From Autumnicola patrickiae (GTDB taxonomy: Bacteria; Bacteroidota; Bacteroidia; Flavobacteriales; Flavobacteriaceae), in NCBI RefSeq assembly GCF_031846525.1, contig NZ_JAVRHM010000013.1, positions 62,001-126,000 of the forward strand: a DNA stretch of 64,000 bases, read 5' to 3'. Below are positions 8,489 to 16,507 of this stretch, in pieces. The notes beneath the pieces were generated by a model, which saw only the letters and a program-made list of their open reading frames with translations, was not told the DNA's origin and ran no database searches. Within the stretch, counting starts at the first letter, position 1; each line of letters starts with the position of its first letter. A program made the translations under genes and the position numbers.

Positions 8489-8522
8489 AAAAAGACCTGT
8501 AGGCTAATAAACAGGTCTTTTT
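8489..8522. terminator. Bidirectional intrinsic terminator after nth
   Basis: AAAAAGACCTGT and ACAGGTCTTTTT form a perfect 12-bp stem around a 10-base loop, with A-run and T-run on either side. It serves nth (+) and the small gene at 8532-8684 (-), which converge on it. Confidence 0.85.
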
Positions 8523-8531
8523 AAGTTCTAC

Positions 8532-8684
8532 CTAATTTAGAAGTAATTCGTACTTCCTCATTTTTCCATCTATCACACTTAATGCTTTTGAGTAATTTAA
8601 AAGAAACGCTATTGTCTCTTTTTTAGGTGCTAGTTTTTTCAATTTTCCTTCTTCCGAAGAGTTTTTTAAGTAAAGTTTCCCCAT
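8532..8684 (-). CDS. Small conserved-looking protein, 50 aa, downstream of the sigma factor gene
   Basis: The reverse-strand ATG at 8684 opens a 50-codon frame ending in TAG at 8532-8534. It reads MGKLYLKNSS, then a Lys-rich segment, then KKETIAFLLNYSKALSVIDG. The composition is typical of a protein (basic, with one amphipathic helix). The gene sits 59 bp after the sigma factor stop on the same strand and ends just before a good terminator, which supports it. I recall short proteins with a KKETIAFLLNYSKAL-type core in other flavobacteria, but cannot confirm it here. Function unknown. Confidence 0.6.
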   Translation of the reverse strand: MGKLYLKNSSEEGKLKKLAPKKETIAFLLNYSKALSVIDGKMRKYELLLN

Positions 8685-8743
8685 CTGTAAATCTTTTGCG
8701 TTGGTTTAAAAATATAACGCAGCCGATTCCAGCAAATTGTTTC

Positions 8744-9328
8744 TTAATCTGTTAAAATTATGTTACGTTTCTCAATTATCTTCCTCAGATTAATTAAAGC
8801 ATATCGCATACGTCCCAAAGCAGTGTTTATACTTACTCCTGTGCGTTCAGAAATTTCCTTAAAACTCATGTCTTTATAGATTCGCAGCGTAAGTACTTCC
8901 AGCTGGTCTTCGGGAAGTTCTTTGATTAGCTCCTGTACGTCACTTTCGATCTGGTCTTTAATAATTTGTTTTTCAACATTAAGATCCCCATCGCTTAAAA
9001 CCGAAAAAATATTAAAATCCCCGCTGTTGTCGAACTTGGGCATTCTTTTGTTTTTTCTGAAATGGTCAATTACAAGATTGTGTGCAATACGCATAACCCA
9101 GGGGAGGAATTTCCCTTCTTCATTATATTTTCCGCGTTTTAGGGTATTGATTACTTTGATAAAAGTATCCTGAAAAACATCTTCAGCAATATCTTTATCG
9201 AAAACTTTGGAGTAAATAAAGCTGTAAATCCGGTGCTGGTGGCGGTCGATTAATTGGGAGAGAGCCTGCTCATTGCCCTGCATATAATCTCTTACGAGAT
9301 AAGCATCGGTTATCTGTACGTTCTTCAT
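8744..9328 (-). CDS. RNA polymerase sigma factor, ECF-like sigma-70 family
   Basis: 194 residues. Region 2 spans about residues 25-95, with DIAEDVFQDTFIKVI and FLPWVMRIAHNLVIDHFRK. Region 4 spans about residues 135-185, with LPEDQLEVLTLRIYKDMSF, the helix-turn-helix FKEISERTGVSINTALGRM and RYALINLRK. There is no region 1 or 3, as in ECF factors. No anti-sigma gene adjoins it, so its control is not of the simple operon type. A -7 element (TATATTTG) lies upstream at 9430-9437, giving a leader of about 95 bases. Confidence 0.9.
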   Translation of the reverse strand: MKNVQITDAYLVRDYMQGNEQALSQLIDRHQHRIYSFIYSKVFDKDIAEDVFQDTFIKVINTLKRGKYNEEGKFLPWVMRIAHNLVIDHFRKNKRMPKFDNSGDFNIFSVLSDGDLNVEKQIIKDQIESDVQELIKELPEDQLEVLTLRIYKDMSFKEISERTGVSINTALGRMRYALINLRKIIEKRNIILTD

Positions 9329-9429
9329 AACAGTTACTATTGGTCTGGAGTAAAAGTTCCAGGAGTTAGGTTTAATTTTAAAAGTAACTGTATGCTATAG
9401 GCTTAGATTTAATATTTGTTGAACAGTGC

Positions 9430-9437
9430 CAAATATA
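9430..9437 (-). promoter_or_regulatory. -7 element for the sigma factor gene
   Basis: The minus strand reads TATATTTG, an exact match to TAnnTTTG, about 100 bp before the start codon. Confidence 0.45.
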
Positions 9438-9527
9438 GGAACATATTATTGAGAAATACAAATAAAAGTTTAATTCTTTAACATTCTTATAAGATTTCAG
9501 CAGCTTTCTACACTGCTCGTTATTAAG

Positions 9528-9535
9528 TACCTTTG
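9528..9535 (+). promoter_or_regulatory. -7 element for uvrA
   Basis: TACCTTTG (TAnnTTTG) lies 25 bp before the uvrA ATG at 9561. No clear -33 TTTG was seen. Confidence 0.45.
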
Positions 9536-9560
9536 CATTCTTACTTTAGAAAAAGAGACC

Positions 9561-12347
9561 ATGAATATTGACGTTGCAAAGGTAAACCCCAAACAGAATA
9601 TAATTATTAAAGGTGCAAAACTGCACAATCTTAAAGATATAAATGTTGTAATTCCACGGAATAAATTAGTTGTTATTACCGGACTTTCCGGCTCTGGGAA
9701 ATCCAGTCTTGCATTTGATACACTCTATGCCGAAGGACAGCGGCGTTATGTTGAAAGTTTATCTTCTTATGCCCGCCAGTTTTTGGGAAGGCTAAATAAA
9801 CCAAAGGTCGATTATATTAAAGGAATAGCACCTGCGATAGCCATCGAGCAAAAGGTAAATTCCACCAATCCGCGTTCTACAGTTGGAACTTCTACTGAAA
9901 TCTATGATTACCTGAAACTGCTCTTTGCAAGAATAGGAAAAACCTACTCTCCCGTCTCTGGAAATGAAGTGAAAAAAGATACGGTTACCGATGTTACTAA
10001 CTATGTAAAATCTTTTAAAGAGGGAGAAAAATTACTCCTCCTCGCTCCTATCCATATTGAAAAAGGAAGATCGCTTGAAAAGAAAATTGAAGTTCTTGCA
10101 CAACAGGGCTATAGCCGGATAAAAATTGGTGATGATGTAAAAAGGATTGATGAAGCCAAATTAAAAAAGGTAAAGCCAGAAAACGTCTCTTTAGTGGTAG
10201 ATCGTATAATTACCAAAGATGAAGAAGACTTTTTCAACCGGTTGGCAGATGCTGTACAAACTGCTTTTTTTGAAGGAAAAGGTGAACTTTATATCGAATC
10301 TCTTGCAGACAAAAAGCTCCGACAATTCAGTAATAAATTTGAACTGGATGGAATGTCTTTCCTGGAGCCCAATGTACACCTTTTCAGTTTTAATAATCCT
10401 TACGGAGCTTGTCCAAAATGTGAAGGTTATGGAGATGTAATTGGTATCGATGAAGACCTGGTAATTCCAAATACAGGATTATCTGTTTATGAAAATGCAA
10501 TTTTTCCCTGGAGAGGGGAAAGTATGAGCTGGTACAAAGATCAGCTGGTAAATAACTCCCATAAGTTTGATTTTCCTATTCATAAACCATATTTCGAGTT
10601 AACTGAAGAGCAAAAAGCTTTGGTCTGGGACGGGAACCAATATTTCGAAGGACTTAACCAGTTCTTTCAGTTTCTTGAAAGTAAGGCGTATAAAATTCAG
10701 AATCGGGTAATGTTATCGCGCTACCGCGGAAAAACCAGATGTTCCCTCTGTAAGGGAAAAAGACTGAGACCGGAAGCACATTATGTGAAAATAGGTGGTT
10801 TAAATATTACAGATTTGGTTGAAAAACCGCTTGAGCAGGTGAGGCAGTTTTTCGACAATCTGGAATTAAACGAATATGACGAACAGGTTGCACGACGTCT
10901 CCTTGTAGAAATCAGAAACCGACTTCAATTCCTCTCCAATGTTGGATTAGATTATTTAACTCTGAACAGGAAATCAAATACTCTATCCGGTGGGGAATCC
11001 CAAAGAATTAACCTTGCAACCAGCCTTGGAAGCAGCCTCGTTGGCTCTATGTACATCCTGGACGAACCTTCCATTGGTTTACATCCGCGGGATACAGAGC
11101 GGCTTATCGGTGTTTTACAGCGCCTTCGCGATATTGGGAATACGGTTATTGTTGTAGAGCACGATGAAGATATAATGAATGCCGCAGATGAGATTATCGA
11201 CATTGGCCCCGAAGCAGGAACACATGGTGGCGAAGTTGTTGCCACAGGAAACCTTCAGCAAATTTTAAAATCTTTTTCTTTAACAGCAAAGTATCTCAAC
11301 GGAGAAATGCAGATTGTTGTTCCGAAGAAAAGAAGAAAATCGAAGCAACAAATTACTGTTATTGGTGCCCGGGAAAATAATCTAAAAAATATTGATGTCA
11401 CTTTCCCGCTGGGAGTATTTACAGCAATTACGGGCGTTTCCGGAAGTGGAAAGAGTACACTTGTAAAAAGGATCCTTTATCCAGCTGTTCAAAAAGAATT
11501 GGGCGGCTACGGAGAAAAAGCAGGACAGTTTACTGAAGTTAAAGGAGATTTTAAGAACCTTGGAGTTGTAGAATTTATAGATCAGAATCCTATTGGAAGG
11601 TCTTCACGTTCTAATCCGGTGACTTATATTAAGGCTTACGATGACATCAGAAACCTCTTCGCCAATCAGAAATTATCTTCCATAAGAGGTTATAAAGCCA
11701 AACATTTTTCATTTAACGTAGATGGTGGCCGCTGTGAAACCTGTAAAGGAGAAGGCGAAGTGACCATAGAGATGCAGTTTATGGCCGATGTTCATTTAGA
11801 ATGCGAAGCCTGCGACGGAAAAAGATTTAAGAAAGAAGTCCTGGAAGTAAAGTTTGAAGAGAAAAATATCGATGATGTCCTGAATATGACCATTGATGAT
11901 GCTACTGCTTTCTTCAGTGAAAAAGATCAGGATAAAATAGTAAATAAACTTAAGCCGCTTCAGGATGTGGGGCTCGGCTATGTAAAGCTGGGGCAAAGCT
12001 CCTCTACCCTTTCTGGTGGGGAAGCACAACGAATAAAACTAGCTTCTTTCCTGGTAAAAGGAAATACAAAAGAGAAAGCGCTTTTCATTTTTGACGAACC
12101 CACCACAGGATTACATTTTCACGATATTCAGAAATTGTTGCAGTCCTTTAATGCTCTAATTGAAAAAGGACATTCGGTAGTAGTTATTGAACATAATATG
12201 GATCTTGTAAAATGTGCAGACCATGTGATCGATCTCGGACTCGAAGGTGGAGAAAAAGGCGGACATTTAATTGCTGAAGGAACTCCCGAAGAGATTGCGA
12301 AAAACAAAACCTCCTACACTGCAAAATACCTAAAGGAGAAAATCTGA
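9561..12347 (+). CDS. uvrA: Excinuclease ABC subunit A
   Basis: 928 residues, full length. Two ABC modules are visible: Walker A GLSGSGKSS at residues 41-49 and GVSGSGKST in the second half, and signature motifs LSGGESQRIN and LSGGEAQRIK, each followed by an ILDEP/IFDEP Walker B. Zinc-binding pairs are present (CPKCEGYGDV with CSLCKGKR, and CETCKGEGEV with CEACDGKR). UvrA recognises bulky DNA lesions and loads UvrB in nucleotide excision repair. Flavobacteria often carry two uvrA copies. I cannot tell from one window which this is. Confidence 0.95.
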   Translation: MNIDVAKVNPKQNIIIKGAKLHNLKDINVVIPRNKLVVITGLSGSGKSSLAFDTLYAEGQRRYVESLSSYARQFLGRLNKPKVDYIKGIAPAIAIEQKVNSTNPRSTVGTSTEIYDYLKLLFARIGKTYSPVSGNEVKKDTVTDVTNYVKSFKEGEKLLLLAPIHIEKGRSLEKKIEVLAQQGYSRIKIGDDVKRIDEAKLKKVKPENVSLVVDRIITKDEEDFFNRLADAVQTAFFEGKGELYIESLADKKLRQFSNKFELDGMSFLEPNVHLFSFNNPYGACPKCEGYGDVIGIDEDLVIPNTGLSVYENAIFPWRGESMSWYKDQLVNNSHKFDFPIHKPYFELTEEQKALVWDGNQYFEGLNQFFQFLESKAYKIQNRVMLSRYRGKTRCSLCKGKRLRPEAHYVKIGGLNITDLVEKPLEQVRQFFDNLELNEYDEQVARRLLVEIRNRLQFLSNVGLDYLTLNRKSNTLSGGESQRINLATSLGSSLVGSMYILDEPSIGLHPRDTERLIGVLQRLRDIGNTVIVVEHDEDIMNAADEIIDIGPEAGTHGGEVVATGNLQQILKSFSLTAKYLNGEMQIVVPKKRRKSKQQITVIGARENNLKNIDVTFPLGVFTAITGVSGSGKSTLVKRILYPAVQKELGGYGEKAGQFTEVKGDFKNLGVVEFIDQNPIGRSSRSNPVTYIKAYDDIRNLFANQKLSSIRGYKAKHFSFNVDGGRCETCKGEGEVTIEMQFMADVHLECEACDGKRFKKEVLEVKFEEKNIDDVLNMTIDDATAFFSEKDQDKIVNKLKPLQDVGLGYVKLGQSSSTLSGGEAQRIKLASFLVKGNTKEKALFIFDEPTTGLHFHDIQKLLQSFNALIEKGHSVVVIEHNMDLVKCADHVIDLGLEGGEKGGHLIAEGTPEEIAKNKTSYTAKYLKEKI

Positions 12348-12448
12348 AAAAATTAGAGTACAAAGACGGAGGTACGAATCTTCTTAAACAAACTTATAAA
12401 CCCGCATAGATTCTGACCTCCCAACACCAGACGCTCTACTACCAGACT

Positions 12449-12465
12449 TTGGCACGTACTTTGTT
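12449..12465 (+). promoter_or_regulatory. Candidate sigma-54 promoter for the secreted Arg/Ser-rich protein
   Basis: TTGGCACGTACTTTGTT matches the -24/-12 sigma-54 consensus (TTGGCACG, four bases, TTGC) except that the final C is T. The GG and the TTG are at the right spacing. It is 47 bp before the ATG at 12512, giving a leader of about 36 bases. No enhancer-binding protein gene is in the window. Confidence 0.5.
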
Positions 12466-12511
12466 TTATATATAGAGACTTCACAAGTCTTTAACTTAAA
12501 ACAAAGGAATC

Positions 12512-13672
12512 ATGAAAAACTTTACTCTTCTTATTGCAGTTTTGTTTGCGGGATGGTCGGTTTCGGCTTCCGCAGGAGTTACACCCACTCGGGCTTATAA
12601 CGACTCTTTTATATTTGTTGAAGGAGGGGTTGAGTTCGCAGTGTATCCAAACGGGGAATTCGATTTTTATTATAATCCCGATTTCAGGAGAACAAATGTT
12701 GTAAATATTTCTACTCCCAGTACGAATATCAGTTATAATGCGGGATTTAACTATGATCCCTATATCCAGTATGATGATTATGGTGCCGTAATTCAGATTG
12801 AGACTGTGCCTGTATTTTACGATTACTACGGAAGAATTATTCAGGCAGGGGATGTTTTAATCGATTATAATAATCATGGCCAAGTTGGTCGGGTTGGTAA
12901 TTTAATTGTTCATTATAACAGGTTTAACCGAATCTCACATTATAATGGATTTATAAACAACTATAACAGATATTACATACACAGGCCATGGCATTCATTT
13001 TATACGAGGCCACATTCTAATATGAGTATCGTGTTCGGGAATCCTTACAGGGCATATTATCAGCCACACAGGGTTAGCTATAATCAGTATATAACTTATT
13101 ACAGTAATAATTACAGAAACACTTCTTATACTAAGAACTTCTATAGGCCAAACCAGACAGTGGTTGCCTACAACAGAGGTCGAAGAGTTACTGAACAACG
13201 TGATGTTAGAAAAGAGTTTCGTAATTCGACTACAAGAACTGAAAATAATATAGCTGAAAACAGAAGGACTTCAACTGCAAGGGAAAGAACAACTGCAACT
13301 GATAGAGGAAGTAATAGCAGAACCAGTAGTAACCTGGAAAACCGAAGTAGAGCTATTGAAGATATGAGGAAAACAAGAAGTACTTCTTCCAGAATTGAGA
13401 GCAACAGTAATTCCAGAGCATCTGAAGCCAGAACATCAAATACAAGAAGACCTGAAGCTTCAGAAAGGACGATAAGAAGGAATTCTTCTCCGGCGAGAAG
13501 TTCAAATAATGTTAGACAAAGTGCTCCGGTACAACGAAGTGCAACTGTAAGGTCTACTAATTCAGGTAGAAGTTCAGCTACACAACGTACTGTTATAAGA
13601 TCTCGAAGTGAAAATTCAAATTCTTCGCCTTCAAGAAGAAGTTCGGCACGAAATGTGAGAAGTAATAATTAA
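12512..13672 (+). CDS. Secreted protein with Tyr/Asn-rich N-half and Arg/Ser/Thr-rich C-half
   Basis: 386 residues. A clear signal peptide (MKNFTLLIAVLFAGWSVSAS, cleavage near residue 21) comes first. The next ~200 residues are rich in Y, N and F with repeated short phrases such as FYDYYGRIIQ, VLIDYNNHGQVGRVG and IVHYNRFNRISHYNG, which look like degenerate YD/RHS-type hairpins. From about residue 225 to the end the chain is low-complexity and very basic (R, S, T, N, E), probably disordered. The function is unknown. Similar exported basic proteins occur in flavobacteria near stress genes, as far as I recall. It is monocistronic, with a sigma-54-like promoter and a strong terminator. Confidence 0.8.
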   Translation: MKNFTLLIAVLFAGWSVSASAGVTPTRAYNDSFIFVEGGVEFAVYPNGEFDFYYNPDFRRTNVVNISTPSTNISYNAGFNYDPYIQYDDYGAVIQIETVPVFYDYYGRIIQAGDVLIDYNNHGQVGRVGNLIVHYNRFNRISHYNGFINNYNRYYIHRPWHSFYTRPHSNMSIVFGNPYRAYYQPHRVSYNQYITYYSNNYRNTSYTKNFYRPNQTVVAYNRGRRVTEQRDVRKEFRNSTTRTENNIAENRRTSTARERTTATDRGSNSRTSSNLENRSRAIEDMRKTRSTSSRIESNSNSRASEARTSNTRRPEASERTIRRNSSPARSSNNVRQSAPVQRSATVRSTNSGRSSATQRTVIRSRSENSNSSPSRRSSARNVRSNN

Positions 13673-13707
13673 AATGTTCATAATTTAATTTTTTGGTTGG
13701 TTAGTTG

Positions 13708-13747
13708 GAAAACCCCCACGGTTGTCGAGAGACGCCTGGGGGTTTTC
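13708..13747. terminator. Bidirectional intrinsic terminator
   Basis: GAAAACCCCC (13708-13717) pairs perfectly with GGGGGTTTTC (13738-13747). It lies between convergent genes, the secreted protein (+) and the flippase (-). Confidence 0.85.
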
Positions 13748-13759
13748 TGTTTCAGGCAA

Positions 13760-15214
13760 TTAGCGGCTTGTGTACTTCCGTAGAAGCTCATTAACATCTG
13801 AAGAAAAATTAAATTTATAAGCTCCCAATAGGTAACAAATGCAGATGATAAAAGACTTTAATCCGATATTAATAATCGGATGAAATGGAAATTCCCAAAA
13901 ATAAAATGCAGCACATAAAATTCCAATAAATAATAAGATAAGCCAGGTTTTATTGGTAAAAGGATGAATCTTAAACTTATTGATTACCAGGAAAATTTTC
14001 GTGCTGTTGTAAATAAAAAATGCCAGAAAACTCGCCATAGCGGCACCTTCAATTCCGAAGCTTGGGATAAAAAAAACATTCAGGACAAAAGCAAGTACCG
14101 CCAGGAAGACACCAATCCCCAGTACAAGACGATAATAATCTGAATTAAATAAAATACTGTTATTGTTTCCCAGCAGGTTGTCGTAAAGTTTTACGAGCGA
14201 AATTAAGAGAACCACCAGCACACTTAGTTCATATTCTTCAGGAATTAATTCATAAAGCTGGTTAAGATTAGTAATAATGAGAATAAAAATAATTCCGCTT
14301 ATAATCAATAAGTTTACAGAGCTCCTCTTATACAAATCCCTAAGCCCCTCCCTATCCTTTGTGTTCAGTAGATTTGCGGTCATTGGATGGGTAATCTGGT
14401 GCATTGCTTTTTGCGGAACAGAAATCACCGTAGCAATATAAATACCTATTCCATAGATCGCAACATTCTCAATTGGCAGATAATATTCAATCATTATCTT
14501 ATCAAGATCCAGCAAAACCATTGCCACGGAAGATGCCAACAAAATCAGGGAAGTATATTTAAGCACCCGGACTAAATTCTGCGGAAATTTAAAACTGAAA
14601 TTTGGCGTGTAAAGTGCAAAGGCATACAGACCCATAGCGATTGATCGTAAGACAAAAACTCCGGCTATAGCGTAAATAAATTCTGAAACGATTATCCATT
14701 CAAAGTATACCCCCAGAAGTAGCAGGCTAATACAGAATCTATGGAAGACCTCCTTCATAAAATTTCCAAAAACACTTTTGTAATAAAGTTTGGACCAGGA
14801 AAAGAAAATCTCGAAATAAGCCGTGGCAACAGCGATCACAAAAATCAGCCAGATATAAGGCTGTACAAGTTCATTCCCGTCAGAGAAATATTGAAGAAGA
14901 AGATCGTAGGAAAACAACCCCAGCAAACCAATTATTAAAGCTACTCCCAGCGGCAATAATAAGGCAAGATTAAAAAGCCGGTCCTTCTCCTCTGTTGTTT
15001 TATAGGAAGTATAAAATTTAATAAGTGTGCTATTAACACCAAAGGCCAAAAATGGCCATATTAGGTTAGCCGCCGAAAGCAGGAAACTAACGAGTCCATA
15101 ATACTCCTGTTCAAGAAAATAGGTAAAGAGAAACAGGGTATTAATAGCGCCAATCCCAAATCCAAAATAAGTGGTGACCAGGTTTTTAAAAGACTGGTTG
15201 ATAATAATCCCCAT
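13760..15214 (-). CDS. Polysaccharide flippase-like membrane protein (MOP/Wzx superfamily)
   Basis: 484 residues with 12-14 hydrophobic segments along the whole chain. The opening, IINQSFKNLVTTYFGFGIGAINTLFLF, is typical of oligosaccharide/polysaccharide flippases of the MATE-Wzx type. Such proteins move lipid-linked sugars across the inner membrane. The stop of the upstream glycosyltransferase is only 3 bp away, and the gene ends at a terminator, so it is the last gene of the YfhO-glycosyltransferase-flippase operon. The glycan moved cannot be read from the sequence. Confidence 0.85.
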   Translation of the reverse strand: MGIIINQSFKNLVTTYFGFGIGAINTLFLFTYFLEQEYYGLVSFLLSAANLIWPFLAFGVNSTLIKFYTSYKTTEEKDRLFNLALLLPLGVALIIGLLGLFSYDLLLQYFSDGNELVQPYIWLIFVIAVATAYFEIFFSWSKLYYKSVFGNFMKEVFHRFCISLLLLGVYFEWIIVSEFIYAIAGVFVLRSIAMGLYAFALYTPNFSFKFPQNLVRVLKYTSLILLASSVAMVLLDLDKIMIEYYLPIENVAIYGIGIYIATVISVPQKAMHQITHPMTANLLNTKDREGLRDLYKRSSVNLLIISGIIFILIITNLNQLYELIPEEYELSVLVVLLISLVKLYDNLLGNNNSILFNSDYYRLVLGIGVFLAVLAFVLNVFFIPSFGIEGAAMASFLAFFIYNSTKIFLVINKFKIHPFTNKTWLILLFIGILCAAFYFWEFPFHPIINIGLKSFIICICYLLGAYKFNFSSDVNELLRKYTSR

Positions 15215-15217
15215 AAT

Positions 15218-16504
15218 CTAATTTTGCTTTAGCAAGTTAGCTAAATTGCCGGTAAGCGTCTTGCGGTGGTAGTTTTCAATGTTCCGGGAATTCACTTCCA
15301 GTCGACCTTTTTTAAATTGGCTGTACAAATTTAAAATATGCTGCTTAAGTTCTTCTTTTTCTGAATATAGAAAAAAAGTACCGGCCAAAGTCTCGTCCAA
15401 AATTTGGCAAATATCCCACTTTTCAGGGCCTAAAGCTAGAATCGGCCGCTTTGCTGAAAGATACTCAAATACTTTTCCCGGAATTATTCCTTGGGTTTCC
15501 CGGCTGTCGATTTCGATTAAAAGAAGCACCTGACTCTTACGCTGAAGCTTAATTGCTTCAAAATGAGGTACGTATTTTTGAAGCGTTAAATGGTCCTTCA
15601 AACCAGCGGCTTTAATAGAATCCAATACTTCCTCACTCACGGCTCCTACCAAATTCAGCATAAAATCATCAGCAAAACTTTTATTTTCAGAAATTAGTTC
15701 CCCCAGGCATTTCCAGAGATTTTCGGGATTTCTACCCGATAAAAGTGAGCCGATATGCGAAAAACTAAATTTCTTATCCAGCTGAATACCATTTTTTGTC
15801 GGCTTTTCATCAAAACCGTTGGTAATTACTGTCACCGGCTTTGCTGTTTTATTCTGAAATTCCTGCTTTGTGGTAAAACTGGTGGTAATGATTTGATCTG
15901 CAGCATTTAGTACTTCCTTTTCCAGAGCAAGATGCTTTTTTTCGGAAGCCTTTGAAAGTTTCAGTTTATCGTGATAACCAATCTGCGTCCACGGATCACG
16001 AAAATCGGCGAACCAACTTATTTCAATATCTTTCTTTAGCTGAAGACCAATCAGGTGCAGGCTATGAGGCGGTCCGGTGGTGATAATTGTGTTGATTTGC
16101 TGCTCTTTTAAAAATTTCTTCAGAAACTTAACTGAAGGTTTAATCCAGAATTTACGTGCATCGGGAATAAAAAAGTTCCCCCTGATGTAGAGCATCATTT
16201 TCTGAAGAAAATTCTGTTTTCCTTCCTTAGCAATTATCCCAGAACTTATGGTTTCAGTATCTTTTTTGGAGAAAAGTTTAGCCAGGGAGTAAGGTTCAAG
16301 AATATCTTTCTGAACAACCTGTACGTTCTCAGGAACTTCAGAAGCAAGGCTTTTATCGGTTAAAGGATACGTAGGATTTGCCGGAATATAAACAACCGGC
16401 TCAATATCAAATTCCGCAAGATATTTAACAAATTTAAGCCAGCGCTGTACCCCGGGACCACCTGCGGGAGGCCAATAATACGTAATGATGAGTACTTTCT
16501 TCAT
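15218..16504 (-). CDS. Glycosyltransferase, GT4-like (GT-B fold)
   Basis: 428 residues. The N-terminus KVLIITYYWPPAGGPGVQRW is the glycine-rich loop of GT-B family 4-like enzymes. The C-terminal domain has the FSHIGSLLSGRNPE segment and the nucleotide-binding GIIPGKVFEYLSAKRPIL motif with its conserved glutamate. It probably transfers a sugar from a nucleotide-sugar donor at the cytoplasmic face of the membrane. It is tightly packed between yfhO (3 bp) and the flippase gene (3 bp). Donor and acceptor are unknown. Confidence 0.88.
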   Translation of the reverse strand: MKKVLIITYYWPPAGGPGVQRWLKFVKYLAEFDIEPVVYIPANPTYPLTDKSLASEVPENVQVVQKDILEPYSLAKLFSKKDTETISSGIIAKEGKQNFLQKMMLYIRGNFFIPDARKFWIKPSVKFLKKFLKEQQINTIITTGPPHSLHLIGLQLKKDIEISWFADFRDPWTQIGYHDKLKLSKASEKKHLALEKEVLNAADQIITTSFTTKQEFQNKTAKPVTVITNGFDEKPTKNGIQLDKKFSFSHIGSLLSGRNPENLWKCLGELISENKSFADDFMLNLVGAVSEEVLDSIKAAGLKDHLTLQKYVPHFEAIKLQRKSQVLLLIEIDSRETQGIIPGKVFEYLSAKRPILALGPEKWDICQILDETLAGTFFLYSEKEELKQHILNLYSQFKKGRLEVNSRNIENYHRKTLTGNLANLLKQN

Positions 16505-16507
16505 TCA

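Noticed and set aside
15010..15040. TTTAATAAGTGTGC in the flippase gene
   Set aside because: It resembles an AraR half-site but is inside coding sequence, has no second arm and no promoter nearby.
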